Translations under genes and position numbers: made by a program
The notes under the pieces: model-generated
What the model was told of the DNA's origin: nothing
The model's database searches: none
Seen by the model: only the letters and a program-made list of their open reading frames with translations
Part shown: one piece after another, positions 1 through 7,771 of the stretch
How positions within the stretch are numbered: position 1 is the stretch's first letter
Layout of the letters: each line of letters begins with the position of its first letter
Origin: Acidobacteria bacterium 28-1
GTDB lineage: Bacteria > Acidobacteriota > Blastocatellia > Pyrinomonadales > Pyrinomonadaceae
Assembly (NCBI GenBank): GCA_002050365.1
Contig: MWYZ01000074.1
Location: 1-37,653 of the forward strand
Direction: 5' to 3'
DNA: 37,653 nt

Positions 1-491
1 AAGAAAATCAAACACGAATGGTTAGCGTTGGAAGCCTATCAGTCGTATCAAAAGTTGACTGAAGAACCAGATAAAGTGCTTTCAAAAATCGGTTCATTAT
101 ACAAGATTATTTTTACTTAGGTGCATATATTAATAATAGATTTTCCTTAAAAAGCTCACGAAAAAGTAGTAGAACAATTAGAAAAAATAAACCAAAAATT
201 TCAAACAGCTCAGTTGCTTGGTGGGCATATGATTTTTATAAGTTAAGAAATAGTATTGTCCATGGAAATAAAGTCAATTTTGAAAAGTTAAGATTCAAAA
301 AGGGGTATTGGTTTTCACAAATGGATGTTGCCACATTAGTTTTTGCAGATTGTTTAGAAGAAATAATTTTGAGCAAGAAAATTCTAAAACCCAGAAGAAA
401 ATACTGGGAAAAACTAGCAGATGAATTTTTAGAAAACAGAGGTGTCAAAAATTGGGAGAAACACCACAAAGTTTTAGGATGGATTAAATAA
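1..491 (+). pseudogene. Frame-disrupted HEPN-like protein remnant, 5' end outside window
   Basis: No single frame is open, but coding-looking pieces alternate between two frames. Frame 1 covers about 1-113 (ending LSKIGSLYKIIF), frame 3 about 114-149 (YLGAYINNRFSL), frame 1 again about 151-213 (KAHEKVVEQLEKINQKFQTA), and frame 3 from about 216 to the TAA at 489-491 (AWWAYDFYKLRNSIVHGN onwards). Joined, they read as one helical protein. The RNSIVHG at 246-266 fits the R-x4-6-H signature of HEPN domains, which are RNase or nucleic-acid-binding helical folds common in defence and toxin systems. The stretch is also visibly more AT-rich than the gene that follows. The frame changes could be real decay or sequencing indels. 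The identity as HEPN rests on this short motif and the helical, charged character, so it is an inference. Confidence 0.5.
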
Positions 492-504
492 TAATACAAA
501 GTAT

Positions 505-2193
505 ATGAGCAACCACGAACCAAACAAAATCATTTTCTCGATGGTCGGCGTGAGCAAGTTTCACGATAAAAAGCCGGTTTTGAAAAACATTTACCTGTCA
601 TTTTTTTACGGCGCGAAGATTGGTGTTCTCGGACTGAACGGTTCGGGGAAATCTTCACTTTTGCGGATTATCGCCGGTCAGGATAAAGACATCAACGGCG
701 AAGTCGTTTTTTCGCAAGGCTATTCAATCGGATTTTTAGAGCAGGAACCGAAACTCGATGAATCGAAAACCGTCCGCGCAACGGTCGAAGAAGCCGTGCG
801 GGAAACGGTGAATCTGCTTCAGGAGTTTGACGAAATCAATCTGAAATTCGGCGAAGAAATGACGGACGAGCAGATGGACGAACTGCTGGCGCGGCAGGGC
901 GAAGTACAGGAAAAGCTCGACGCGCTTGACGCTTGGGATTTGGACAGTCGTTTAGAGATGGCGATGGACGCGCTACGCTGTCCGCCGCCCGACACGCCGG
1001 TAAAAAATCTTTCGGGCGGTGAAAAACGCCGCGTCGCGCTGTGTCGACTGCTTTTGCAAAAGCCCGACATTTTACTGCTCGACGAGCCGACGAATCATCT
1101 CGACGCGGAAACCGTTGCGTGGCTCGAACAGCATTTGCAGAAATATGAAGGCACGGTTATCGCCGTCACTCACGATAGATATTTTCTCGATAATGTCGCG
1201 GGTTGGATTTTGGAATTAGACCGCGGCGAAGGCATTCCTTGGAAAGGAAATTATTCGTCGTGGCTGGAGCAAAAACAAAATCGTCTGGCGGGCGAAGAAA
1301 AGACCGAAGATAAGCGGCGAAAAACTTTGGAGCGCGAACTCGAATGGATTCGGATGTCGCCAAAGGGTCGCCACGCGAAATCGAAAGCCAGAATCAACGA
1401 TTATGAAACTCTAGTTTCGCAGGAATCGGAAAAACGCGCGGAAGATTTGGAGATTTACATTCCCGCCGGCGAGCGGCTCGGCGATTTGGTCATCGAAGCG
1501 CAGAAAGTCGCCAAGGGTTACGACGACAAACTCTTATTTGAAAATCTTGAGTTCAGTTTGCCGAGAGGCGGAATTGTCGGCGTAATCGGACCGAACGGCG
1601 CGGGCAAAACGACGCTTTTTCGATTGATTACCAAACAGGAAACGCCCGACACAGGCGATTTCAAAGTCGGCAACACGGTAAAAATCGGTTACGTTGACCA
1701 ATCACGCGATTCTCTGAACGCCGATAAAACAATCTGGGAAGAAATCTCCGACGGTTTGGATTTAGTTCAATTGGGCAAGCGCGAAGTCAATTCCCGTGCC
1801 TACGTTTCGCGTTTTAATTTTTCGGGAACAGACCAGCAAAAGCGCGTCGGACAACTTTCGGGCGGCGAGCGCAACCGCGTTCATCTGGCGAAAATGTTAA
1901 AGTCGGGCGCGAATGTTTTATTGCTCGACGAACCGACCAACGATTTGGACGTGAACACGATGCGTGCGCTCGAAGAAGCATTGGAAAATTTCGCGGGCTG
2001 CGCCGTTGTCATCAGCCACGACCGCTGGTTTTTGGATAGAATCGCCACGCACATTTTGGCGTTTGAAGGCGACTCGAAAGTGGAATTTTTCGACGGCAAT
2101 TATTCGGAATACGAAGTCGACAAAAAGCGTCGCTTGGGCGTTGATGCCGACCAGCCGCATCGAATTAAATACCGGAGTTTAACCAGAGCTTAA
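505..2193 (+). CDS. ettA: Energy-dependent translational throttle protein EttA (ABC-F ATPase)
   Basis: ABC-F ATPase that binds the ribosomal E site and gates entry into elongation according to ATP/ADP level; cytoplasmic and without membrane segments. Its 562 residues match the usual EttA length of about 555. The first ATPase domain has Walker A GLNGSGKS (43-50), signature LSGGEKRR (169-176) and Walker B LLLLDEPTNHLD (about 189-200). The second has GPNGAGKT (362-369), LSGGERNR (451-458) and LLLDEPTNDLD (about 472-482). The charged linker at about 245-330 corresponds to the P-site tRNA interaction motif, and the acidic helical insert at about 95-145 to the arm. Both switch histidines are present (THDRYF, SHDRWF). 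The start ATG lies 13 bp after the HEPN remnant. The next gene begins 9 bp downstream, so cotranscription is likely. Confidence 0.96.
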   Translation: MSNHEPNKIIFSMVGVSKFHDKKPVLKNIYLSFFYGAKIGVLGLNGSGKSSLLRIIAGQDKDINGEVVFSQGYSIGFLEQEPKLDESKTVRATVEEAVRETVNLLQEFDEINLKFGEEMTDEQMDELLARQGEVQEKLDALDAWDLDSRLEMAMDALRCPPPDTPVKNLSGGEKRRVALCRLLLQKPDILLLDEPTNHLDAETVAWLEQHLQKYEGTVIAVTHDRYFLDNVAGWILELDRGEGIPWKGNYSSWLEQKQNRLAGEEKTEDKRRKTLERELEWIRMSPKGRHAKSKARINDYETLVSQESEKRAEDLEIYIPAGERLGDLVIEAQKVAKGYDDKLLFENLEFSLPRGGIVGVIGPNGAGKTTLFRLITKQETPDTGDFKVGNTVKIGYVDQSRDSLNADKTIWEEISDGLDLVQLGKREVNSRAYVSRFNFSGTDQQKRVGQLSGGERNRVHLAKMLKSGANVLLLDEPTNDLDVNTMRALEEALENFAGCAVVISHDRWFLDRIATHILAFEGDSKVEFFDGNYSEYEVDKKRRLGVDADQPHRIKYRSLTRA

Positions 2194-2202
2194 AAGTGAA
2201 AT

Positions 2203-2766
2203 ATGGAAAAAGGAAAAAGTCAGTTGCCGTCAACCAATCTGGGCGCGGTAATTGATGTTTTGGAGGAAATGCAAGGTGCCGGAATTATTTCTAATTACGC
2301 CGTCGGCGGCGCAGTAGCGGCTATTTTGCATAGCGAAGCAATTTCAACTGTTGACCTCGACATTTTCTTTTTCCTTGCCGAACCGCCAAAAGGTTTAATT
2401 TTGTCTTTGGAGAAAATTTACGACTACGCTCGAAAAAATAGTTTTCCGTTCGATAAAGATTTCATCAACATTCACGGCTGGCTCGTTCAATTTGTCGAAG
2501 CCAGCCACAGCCCGCTTTGGACGGAAGCCATTGAAACGGCGGAAACAATGACGATTGATGAGCGCACAGCCAAAGTTATTGACCGCGAACATTTGGCGGC
2601 AATGTGGATTTTCGCCGGACGTAAAAAAGACATTCGGAAAATCGAAATGTTCGATGAAGCCGCGATAATGGACGCGAAAATTTTGTATGATGTGTTATCG
2701 CGGTTTAATTTGCTAGACCGTTGGAGATTACAACAACATAACTTTTCCAATGAATATCAATTTTGA
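2203..2766 (+). CDS. Nucleotidyltransferase-fold protein (AbiEii/MNT-like), possible toxin
   Basis: A 187-residue cytoplasmic protein with the layout of minimal nucleotidyltransferases. The glycine pair in NYAVGGAVAAILH (31-43) is followed by the acidic pair in STVDLDIFF (48-56, Asp51 and Asp53). Near the C-terminus AGRKKDIRKIEMF (138-150) resembles the GRxKD element of AbiEii-like and related NTase proteins. The usual third carboxylate is not obvious: the matching strand reads GWLVQFVEA (92-100). This family transfers nucleotides to tRNA or protein in type IV and MNT/HEPN toxin systems, but many members have no known target. The gene starts 9 bp after ettA and its end overlaps a small gene by 17 bp, as is usual for two-gene modules. 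The toxin role is inferred. Confidence 0.7.
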   Translation: MEKGKSQLPSTNLGAVIDVLEEMQGAGIISNYAVGGAVAAILHSEAISTVDLDIFFFLAEPPKGLILSLEKIYDYARKNSFPFDKDFINIHGWLVQFVEASHSPLWTEAIETAETMTIDERTAKVIDREHLAAMWIFAGRKKDIRKIEMFDEAAIMDAKILYDVLSRFNLLDRWRLQQHNFSNEYQF

Positions 2767-2965
2767 AAAAGAAGCGGTTGAAGATTTGAAACGGCGCAAG
2801 GAAAATTTTCGCGCGTTTGCTCGTAATCTTTCGCCGACGGAAAAAATTCGCCAACTCGAACTTCTTCAAAGGCGTTATTATGAACTTCTGAAAGCGCGAG
2901 AAGAAAACGGCGGACGCAAAATTCCCGAAAAGTGGCGAAAGTGGCGTGATGCCCAAAACATTTAA
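2750..2965 (+). CDS. Small helical charged protein, partner of the nucleotidyltransferase gene
   Basis: A 71-residue soluble protein, almost entirely helical by composition and rich in Arg, Lys and Glu. A leucine-spaced stretch EKIRQLELLQRRYYELLKA (about 32-50) could form a coiled coil. It has no signal peptide or membrane segment. The ATG lies inside the last codons of the nucleotidyltransferase gene (17-bp overlap), so translation is probably coupled. Small helical proteins are often encoded next to AbiEii-like nucleotidyltransferases, where they are thought to act as partner or antitoxin. The sequence itself carries no catalytic motif. It ends 54 bp before the deaminase-like fragment. Confidence 0.6.
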   Translation: MNINFEKEAVEDLKRRKENFRAFARNLSPTEKIRQLELLQRRYYELLKAREENGGRKIPEKWRKWRDAQNI

Positions 2966-3019
2966 CGGCATAAACGCTAGATTAATAAACATGAAATTTG
3001 GTGACCTCAAAGTAATTAA

Positions 3020-3220
3020 GTGATGGAAATAAAAGAAAAATTTAACGATAGAGAATTAATGCTTCGAGCCATAGAACTTGCTCGAAACTGCACAAGTGAC
3101 CCAGGTAAGAATTCCCCCAAAGTAGCAGCTATTGTAACTCGATGTAGTGTCTTAAATTGTGTTGTTCTGAATCCATTCTCTCAAAAACAATCCTTTTTGA
3201 AAGAATGGATTCAAAGGTGA
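3020..3220 (+). pseudogene. N-terminal fragment of a deaminase-like protein
   Basis: The 66-codon ORF begins with [28 protein letters not shown]. This is the first helix and first strand of the cytidine/deoxycytidylate deaminase fold, which starts the same way in RibD-type and dCMP deaminases. The zinc-binding HxE and PCxxC motifs that should follow are absent. Similarity stops at about 3145, and the rest encodes an unrelated tail that runs through a hairpin at 3169-3212. It is best read as a truncated remnant and not as a working small protein. The break coincides with the hairpin, so loss by insertion or deletion of an element is plausible but not proven. Confidence 0.55.
3169..3212. repeat. 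44-nt near-perfect hairpin at the break of the deaminase fragment
   Basis: GAATCCATTCT (3169-3179) pairs with AGAATGGATTC (3202-3212), and TCAAAAA (3181-3187) pairs with TTTTTGA (3194-3200). One C/A mismatch separates the two stem blocks, and the loop is CAATCC. The resulting 18-bp stem is not followed by a T-run, so it is not a standard terminator. It may be a scar of a mobile element or a small palindromic repeat. Confidence 0.75.
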
Positions 3221-3327
3221 ATTCTGAGTAATCCGTAAAATTTGCAAATTAGTTTTATCAATAAAAATTTGGAATTTTTTAAATTGCTCTCAAACAGCAA
3301 AGTACAAAATACAATTTGACATCCGGC

Positions 3328-4215
3328 TTAAATTTCAGCGACCGCACGCTCAGTCAAACGTCTTGCCAGTGTTTGCACTCCGGTGTGTTCGTAATAATTG
3401 GTCGTCATATCGAGAAACGCGCTGACGTAATCCAATTTGTTGTCGGTGATGTCAATGTATTTTTTAAGATTGCTGGCGACGCTTTCCTGCGTCAGATTGC
3501 GCGAGGAAACAAAACTGCCCATCCAGTTGGAAACCGAACGAAAACTTTCGCCGATAAATCCTAACTTGCTACTCGTGTCGCCGCCGGGAATTTCATTGTT
3601 GATTTGATCGAAAGTTTGATTTTTTTGCAGTTCGTCGGTAGTCAAACCGCCGATTGTAGAACCGACTTTTTCAATAAAATCAGGTCCGAGCGGAAGTAGC
3701 GCGTCAACCGAGACAAGAGTCGCCATCCGCATCAGAGATTCGCCACTGTAATCAGCCAGCGCGCTGACAAATTCGCCGATGCTGTCGCCCGGAATGCCGT
3801 TAATTTTGCAGTAGGCGACGATTTCGGCGACGAGTTTGACGCTCAAATCAATTGCCTGCGCTGTGTCGGCTTTCGGTGTCAAACGGTTGAGAAACGAGAG
3901 AAACGAAAAATTTTCGCCGAACTTGTTCGCTAATGCCGCCGCGCCCAATGCGCCGCTGCCTTTTCCAACCGCGTCATAAATCCACAGCGCCGTTTGATAG
4001 CCCTGACTTTTATCATTATAAAGTTGAATTGCACGTTCCCCAATTTGCTGAATCATTTGCTCATCGGTTTCGCCCGTGACGACGCGGATTGTGTTGTCGA
4101 ATCCGGTGATATTTTGCCATTGACCTGGAACGACGAAATCAAGCGACTTTAGCAAAGTAACGGTCATCCCGCTGGTCGGAAGTTCGTCAACAATTTCGTA
4201 AATAGGTTTACTCAT
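3328..4215 (-). CDS. Hypothetical protein, about 295 residues, mostly helical
   Basis: Not recognised. It is a soluble-looking 295-residue protein with no signal peptide and no clear membrane segment. The N-terminal part (1-70) resembles a mixed alpha/beta region. A glycine/alanine-rich helix follows at about 85-105 (GKGSGALGAAALANKFGE), then long helices to the C-terminus. No cysteine cluster or catalytic motif stands out. An AGGAG ribosome binding site precedes the ATG at a good distance, so the gene is real. The lipoprotein gene lies 33 bp upstream on the same strand and may share a transcript. The gene ends close to the truncated deaminase on the other strand, giving a convergent arrangement. 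Confidence 0.75.
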   Translation of the reverse strand: MSKPIYEIVDELPTSGMTVTLLKSLDFVVPGQWQNITGFDNTIRVVTGETDEQMIQQIGERAIQLYNDKSQGYQTALWIYDAVGKGSGALGAAALANKFGENFSFLSFLNRLTPKADTAQAIDLSVKLVAEIVAYCKINGIPGDSIGEFVSALADYSGESLMRMATLVSVDALLPLGPDFIEKVGSTIGGLTTDELQKNQTFDQINNEIPGGDTSSKLGFIGESFRSVSNWMGSFVSSRNLTQESVASNLKKYIDITDNKLDYVSAFLDMTTNYYEHTGVQTLARRLTERAVAEI

Positions 4216-4248
4216 AAATTCTCCTGTTAAAGTATTTGTGCGGACAAA

Positions 4249-4806
4249 TTACAAACCGGCGATACCGGCAAAATTAAATTTTTGCAGCCACGCTTCGCGG
4301 TCTTCTTTGGTGAACGAAGGATTGCGCGAAAGAACTTTGACTTGAAATCGATTGTCAACCAGCACCGCCGTTGCCGTACTACCCTGGTCAATTGCCGGAT
4401 AACCGTTAATTTGTCTGGTGCTTTCCCGAAATTTCGCCGCCGCTTCCGGGTTTGTTACTGTATCTGTAACGGCGAGCATCGCCACGTCCTTGCCGTCTTT
4501 CTTCAATTTATATTCAGCAAATCCTTCTTTTTCCTGACTGGCAACGCGTGTGTAACCATCGCTTGCAGCGGGAAAGAACTTATTAAATTCACCGCCCGCC
4601 AACGGTTTATTCGAACGCGGCGGACGATTTGACGCAGTTTGCGACTGCGTCGATTCGCTAGTAGCGGTAGGATTTACGCCTTGCGTACTTTCACGTTGCG
4701 CGTTCGCCCAACGTGAATTTGATTCATTGCTGTAACATCCTCCTCCCAAAAGGACGAGCGATAAAAATACAAATGCCAAAAGGTTTGGCGATTTAAGTCG
4801 AAGCAT
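4249..4806 (-). CDS. Predicted lipoprotein of unknown function
   Basis: A 185-residue protein with a lipoprotein signal. After MLRLKSPNL comes a hydrophobic core and the lipobox LGGGC, placing the lipidated cysteine at residue 24. A Ser/Thr/Gln/Asn-rich linker follows (about 25-65). The folded part (about 70-185) contains PAASDGYTRVASQEKEGFAE and ends with a segment that could be an alpha/beta ligand-binding fold. The function is not recognised. GGAGG lies 9 bases before the ATG and supports the start. It probably heads a two-gene unit with the hypothetical gene downstream. The protein is expected to be anchored in the periplasmic leaflet of the inner or outer membrane. Confidence 0.8.
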   Translation of the reverse strand: MLRLKSPNLLAFVFLSLVLLGGGCYSNESNSRWANAQRESTQGVNPTATSESTQSQTASNRPPRSNKPLAGGEFNKFFPAASDGYTRVASQEKEGFAEYKLKKDGKDVAMLAVTDTVTNPEAAAKFRESTRQINGYPAIDQGSTATAVLVDNRFQVKVLSRNPSFTKEDREAWLQKFNFAGIAGL

Positions 4807-5152
4807 CTTCAGTTTCCTCCAATATGTTCAATATACTATACACACAACGTGACCAAAGGGTGAAGAAAAAAATCATTTATTCACGCTTAAAATTCTGTTG
4901 GCGATTCATCTGAAATAGGTAAACAAACTTGAGTGCTTATCTTTATGCGCGTTGTAAGTGTGAAAAACTTCTTGCACTTAAAAACCTTTTCCATTCGCTG
5001 ATTTTTGAAACAATCACAAAATTTCTTTCTGATCGTCGAAAGCAAAGCGAAAAACCTTAGTGAATAAAAAATCGCGTGTAGTTGTGTTAATCTGATAGCT
5101 TCATTTTTCGGCTTAAACGGTTACTGAAAATTTAAGCCGAATTGATTTCTTG
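4807..5152. other. Intergenic region between divergent genes, with a leader hairpin
   Basis: About 345 bp, AT-rich, separating the minus-strand lipoprotein from rsmG, so promoters for both strands should lie here. I could not fix a convincing -35/-10 pair. The clear structure is a perfect 10-bp inverted repeat, TCGGCTTAAA (5108-5117) and TTTAAGCCGA (5131-5140), only 12 bp before the rsmG start. It could be an operator or an RNA hairpin affecting rsmG translation. Confidence 0.6.
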
Positions 5153-5764
5153 ATGAATGATTTGCAACGACAATTTATCCGCGCTCTCGAAAGCAATCAG
5201 GAAACTTTTGGAATTTCTTTATCGGTAGAAAAAATTTTCAATCTGACCAAGTATTACGAATTCGTATGTAAATACAACGACATTCTGCATCTTGTCGCGC
5301 CGTCATCGCCCGAAGTTTTCGCCGTGCGCCACGTTTTAGAATCGCTTTTCGCGGAAAAATTTTTACCGAAAAACGCCCGGTTCGCCGACATTGGCGCGGG
5401 TGCCGGTTTGCCTTCCGTTCCGTGCTTAATTGCGCGGAAAGATTTACGCGGCTTTCTGATTGAATCGAAATTGAAAAAGGCGAGTTTTTTACGGGAAGTT
5501 TTAGCGGAATGTAATTTGGAAGACCGCGCCGAAATTCTCAACCGGCAATTTGAAGAACTTGAAAAGCCCGACGTTAATTTTATAACTTGTCGTGCCTTAG
5601 ATAAATTTATCGAGAAACTTCCCAAAATTCTAAAATGGTCGAAAGACTGCAATTTGCTTTTTTTCGGCGGAAATAATCTTGGTGAAAACTTGGAAAAGCG
5701 TGGCGTGAAAATCGAACGAAAACTCATTCCAAACTCTGAACAACGCTTTCTTTTCATCGCTTAA
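5153..5764 (+). CDS. rsmG: 16S rRNA (guanine(527)-N7)-methyltransferase RsmG
   Basis: Uses S-adenosylmethionine to methylate N7 of G527 in 16S rRNA. The 203-residue length is usual for the family. The AdoMet-binding loop is FADIGAGAGLPSVPCLIA (77-94), followed by the second acidic strand GFLIESKLKKASFLREV (100-116) with the conserved lysine pair. FITCRALDKF (143-152) matches the family's catalytic-face motif. ATG at 5153 is preferred over the in-frame TTG at 5150 directly before it. No strong ribosome binding site is visible. The gene stands alone on the plus strand, away from the mnmG/parAB neighbours it often has. Loss of RsmG in other bacteria gives low-level streptomycin resistance. Confidence 0.93.
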   Translation: MNDLQRQFIRALESNQETFGISLSVEKIFNLTKYYEFVCKYNDILHLVAPSSPEVFAVRHVLESLFAEKFLPKNARFADIGAGAGLPSVPCLIARKDLRGFLIESKLKKASFLREVLAECNLEDRAEILNRQFEELEKPDVNFITCRALDKFIEKLPKILKWSKDCNLLFFGGNNLGENLEKRGVKIERKLIPNSEQRFLFIA

Positions 5765-5808
5765 ATTTAGCTTTTCGCCAATTGATTTGATGTTTCATTT
5801 ATAATACA

Positions 5809-7140
5809 ATGTGTTATATGAAACACGCAGCAACTAATAGAAAGCCGATTGCAAAAGCAAAATCAATCACCAAAAAACCTGTTATTAAAAATGCCGACAA
5901 AGCGACAAAGCCCGGCGAAAAAAAGTATAAGAGTATTGTTTCTACCGGGCAGAATCTAAAGCTGAAACCGACAAAAAAGATTGCGTCAAAGAAATCAGTT
6001 CAAACTGTTAAAACGACGACGAAAAAGGCTGAACCTTTTAAGTCAGCTAAGACGGTTAAATCAAAAGTTGGTGAAAAAGTTCAGCCGACAATTCTGAAAG
6101 CAAAAGCTTATCCTTTAGCTAAAAAGATAAAGTCTGCCGGAGAGAAAAACAAGGCGATTGCTAACAAAAGCGGTGTCAAAACGAATCAAAAAAAAGCTAC
6201 ACCGGTTATTCCAAGCAAATTAATTAAACCGAAAAATCAAAAACTTAAACCGGCAGCATTAGTTAAAAAAGCAAAACCAGTTGAAGTTAGTAAAAAATCG
6301 GCTGCTTCCATTCGCACCTCTAAATCATTAGCGAAAAAGATTAAGCCTGCGGTTTCCGTTGCGAGTTCCAATACTAAATCTGCAAAATCTTCAATGGTTG
6401 GACGAGTTAAAAAAGCTAAAATGGTAAAACCTCAACCAACTGTTTCAGTCAAAAAAGCTAAATTGCCGCCGAAGATTCAAACGAGCGTTACGGTTAAGAA
6501 AAGTAAATCCGAAAACGTAAAACCAAAAGTAATCATTACAGTCAAAACAGTCAAAAAAGCGAAAAGCAAAATTGCGGAAACAATTAAAAACAAATCTCAA
6601 ACGCCTAAATTACCGGACGCGACAAAACCGAAAAAACAAAAGAGCAAAGCGGTTTCGGCGGTCAAAAAGGTCAAAGCTATTGAGAAGAAAATCAAACAGA
6701 AGAATGTGAAAGCGACGGGTAAAATTAAACGGATTGATGTTAAAGCGATTGAAAATAAAATTGAGCCGACGAAAATGTCTGTTGCGCGAAAGGCGGTAAA
6801 GAAAAAGACTAAACCGATAAGCTCGGCGGTTTTTCGCGGCAAAAAAGACAGATACGATTTTCAAGTTTTCCCGATCGATGCGGAATTTGAAGATGTTTCG
6901 GCAATTTATATTATCTCGAAACGCAAAATTGACAAGCGTAAAAAAGCGCATCACGCGCTGGTGTGCATTGGACAAACCGATTCGATTTTGGACGAAATGA
7001 AAAAACATAAAAAAGGAAAATGCGTCAAACAACATCAAGCAAATGCGATTAGCATTTTGCCGGAAACGAATGAAAAAACAAGACTCAAAATTGAAACCGA
7101 TTTGAAAGCGGCGCACGCGATTCCGTACATTCACGCTTGA
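5809..7140 (+). CDS. Lysine-rich histone H1-like protein with a GIY-YIG-like C-terminal domain
   Basis: 443 residues in two very different parts. Residues 1 to about 340 are low-complexity Lys/Ala/Val/Pro/Thr sequence with repeated KKAKP-like units, strongly basic like histone H1 tails or AlgP. Residues about 343-443 form a compact domain: AIYIISKRK (about 364-372), ALVCIGQTDSI (about 382-392), then KGKCVKQHQANAISIL and a terminal helix. The pattern AIY...CIGQTD...KH...AN...E resembles the GIY-YIG nuclease fold. However, YIG is CIG and the catalytic Arg after QTD is missing (SILDEMKKH), so nuclease activity is doubtful. The start is uncertain: ATG at 5809 or 5818. A TATAAT at 5800-5805 lies so close that the message may be leaderless. 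Likely a DNA- or RNA-binding chromatin-type protein, by inference. Confidence 0.75.
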   Translation: MCYMKHAATNRKPIAKAKSITKKPVIKNADKATKPGEKKYKSIVSTGQNLKLKPTKKIASKKSVQTVKTTTKKAEPFKSAKTVKSKVGEKVQPTILKAKAYPLAKKIKSAGEKNKAIANKSGVKTNQKKATPVIPSKLIKPKNQKLKPAALVKKAKPVEVSKKSAASIRTSKSLAKKIKPAVSVASSNTKSAKSSMVGRVKKAKMVKPQPTVSVKKAKLPPKIQTSVTVKKSKSENVKPKVIITVKTVKKAKSKIAETIKNKSQTPKLPDATKPKKQKSKAVSAVKKVKAIEKKIKQKNVKATGKIKRIDVKAIENKIEPTKMSVARKAVKKKTKPISSAVFRGKKDRYDFQVFPIDAEFEDVSAIYIISKRKIDKRKKAHHALVCIGQTDSILDEMKKHKKGKCVKQHQANAISILPETNEKTRLKIETDLKAAHAIPYIHA

Positions 7141-7257
7141 ATTTTTTTAAGATAATTAACCGAATTTACAGATTTTTACGCGAGCGCGTTTCAATAAAAA
7201 TTACAATTCAATTATCTTCCAAGAAAAAATCGCCGTGATTTTGCTAAGATATTTTCT

Positions 7258-7770
7258 ATGAATCGTCCCGAAAAAAACGAATACGCCGCTTTTTATGAAA
7301 CCTACGTCTCGCTGGTCGCGGAAACTAACATTGTTTCAGCTTTGGAAAAAAATTTAGACGAACTGCAAAATTTGTTTGCCGAAATTTCAGAAGAAAAAGG
7401 TTCTTACGCTTACGCCGAAGGCAAATGGAGCATTAGAGAATTACTTGGACATCTGATTGACGGCGAGCGTGTTTTTTCATATCGCGCCTTGCGAATCTCG
7501 CGCGATGACAAAACTCCGCTGGCAAGTTTTGAGGAAAACAGTTATATCGCAAACAGTAATTTCGGCAATGCCAAACTTGCCCATTTAATTGAAGAATTCT
7601 CGCTGCTTCGCCGTTCAAACATTTTATTTTTCAAAAATTTAGCCCGCGAAGCGTGGCTTCGCACAGGCACGGCAAGCGACGCGGCGGTTTCCGTTCGCGC
7701 ATTAGCTTATATTATGGTCGGTCACGTTCGACATCACGCAAACATTTTGCGCGAACGATATTTGGTTTGA
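7258..7770 (+). CDS. DinB-family protein (DinB_2 type)
   Basis: A 170-residue four-helix-bundle protein of the DinB/YfiT superfamily, whose members are usually metal-dependent thiol-linked enzymes or of unknown function. The characteristic metal-ligand histidines are visible: one in WSIRELLGHLIDGER (helix 2, about residue 66), and two in the GHVRHH segment near the C-terminus (about residues 155-160). There is no signal peptide. The stop codon is separated by one base from the start of the flavoprotein gene, so the two genes are almost certainly cotranscribed. The substrate cannot be told from sequence. A second, unrelated-subfamily DinB protein occurs at 27566-28168. Confidence 0.85.
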   Translation: MNRPEKNEYAAFYETYVSLVAETNIVSALEKNLDELQNLFAEISEEKGSYAYAEGKWSIRELLGHLIDGERVFSYRALRISRDDKTPLASFEENSYIANSNFGNAKLAHLIEEFSLLRRSNILFFKNLAREAWLRTGTASDAAVSVRALAYIMVGHVRHHANILRERYLV

Positions 7771-7771
7771 A

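Noticed and set aside
6597..7134. Minus-strand reading frames of 81 and 174 codons opposite the lysine-rich gene
   Set aside because: They arise from the low-complexity plus-strand gene and have no ribosome binding site or family pattern.
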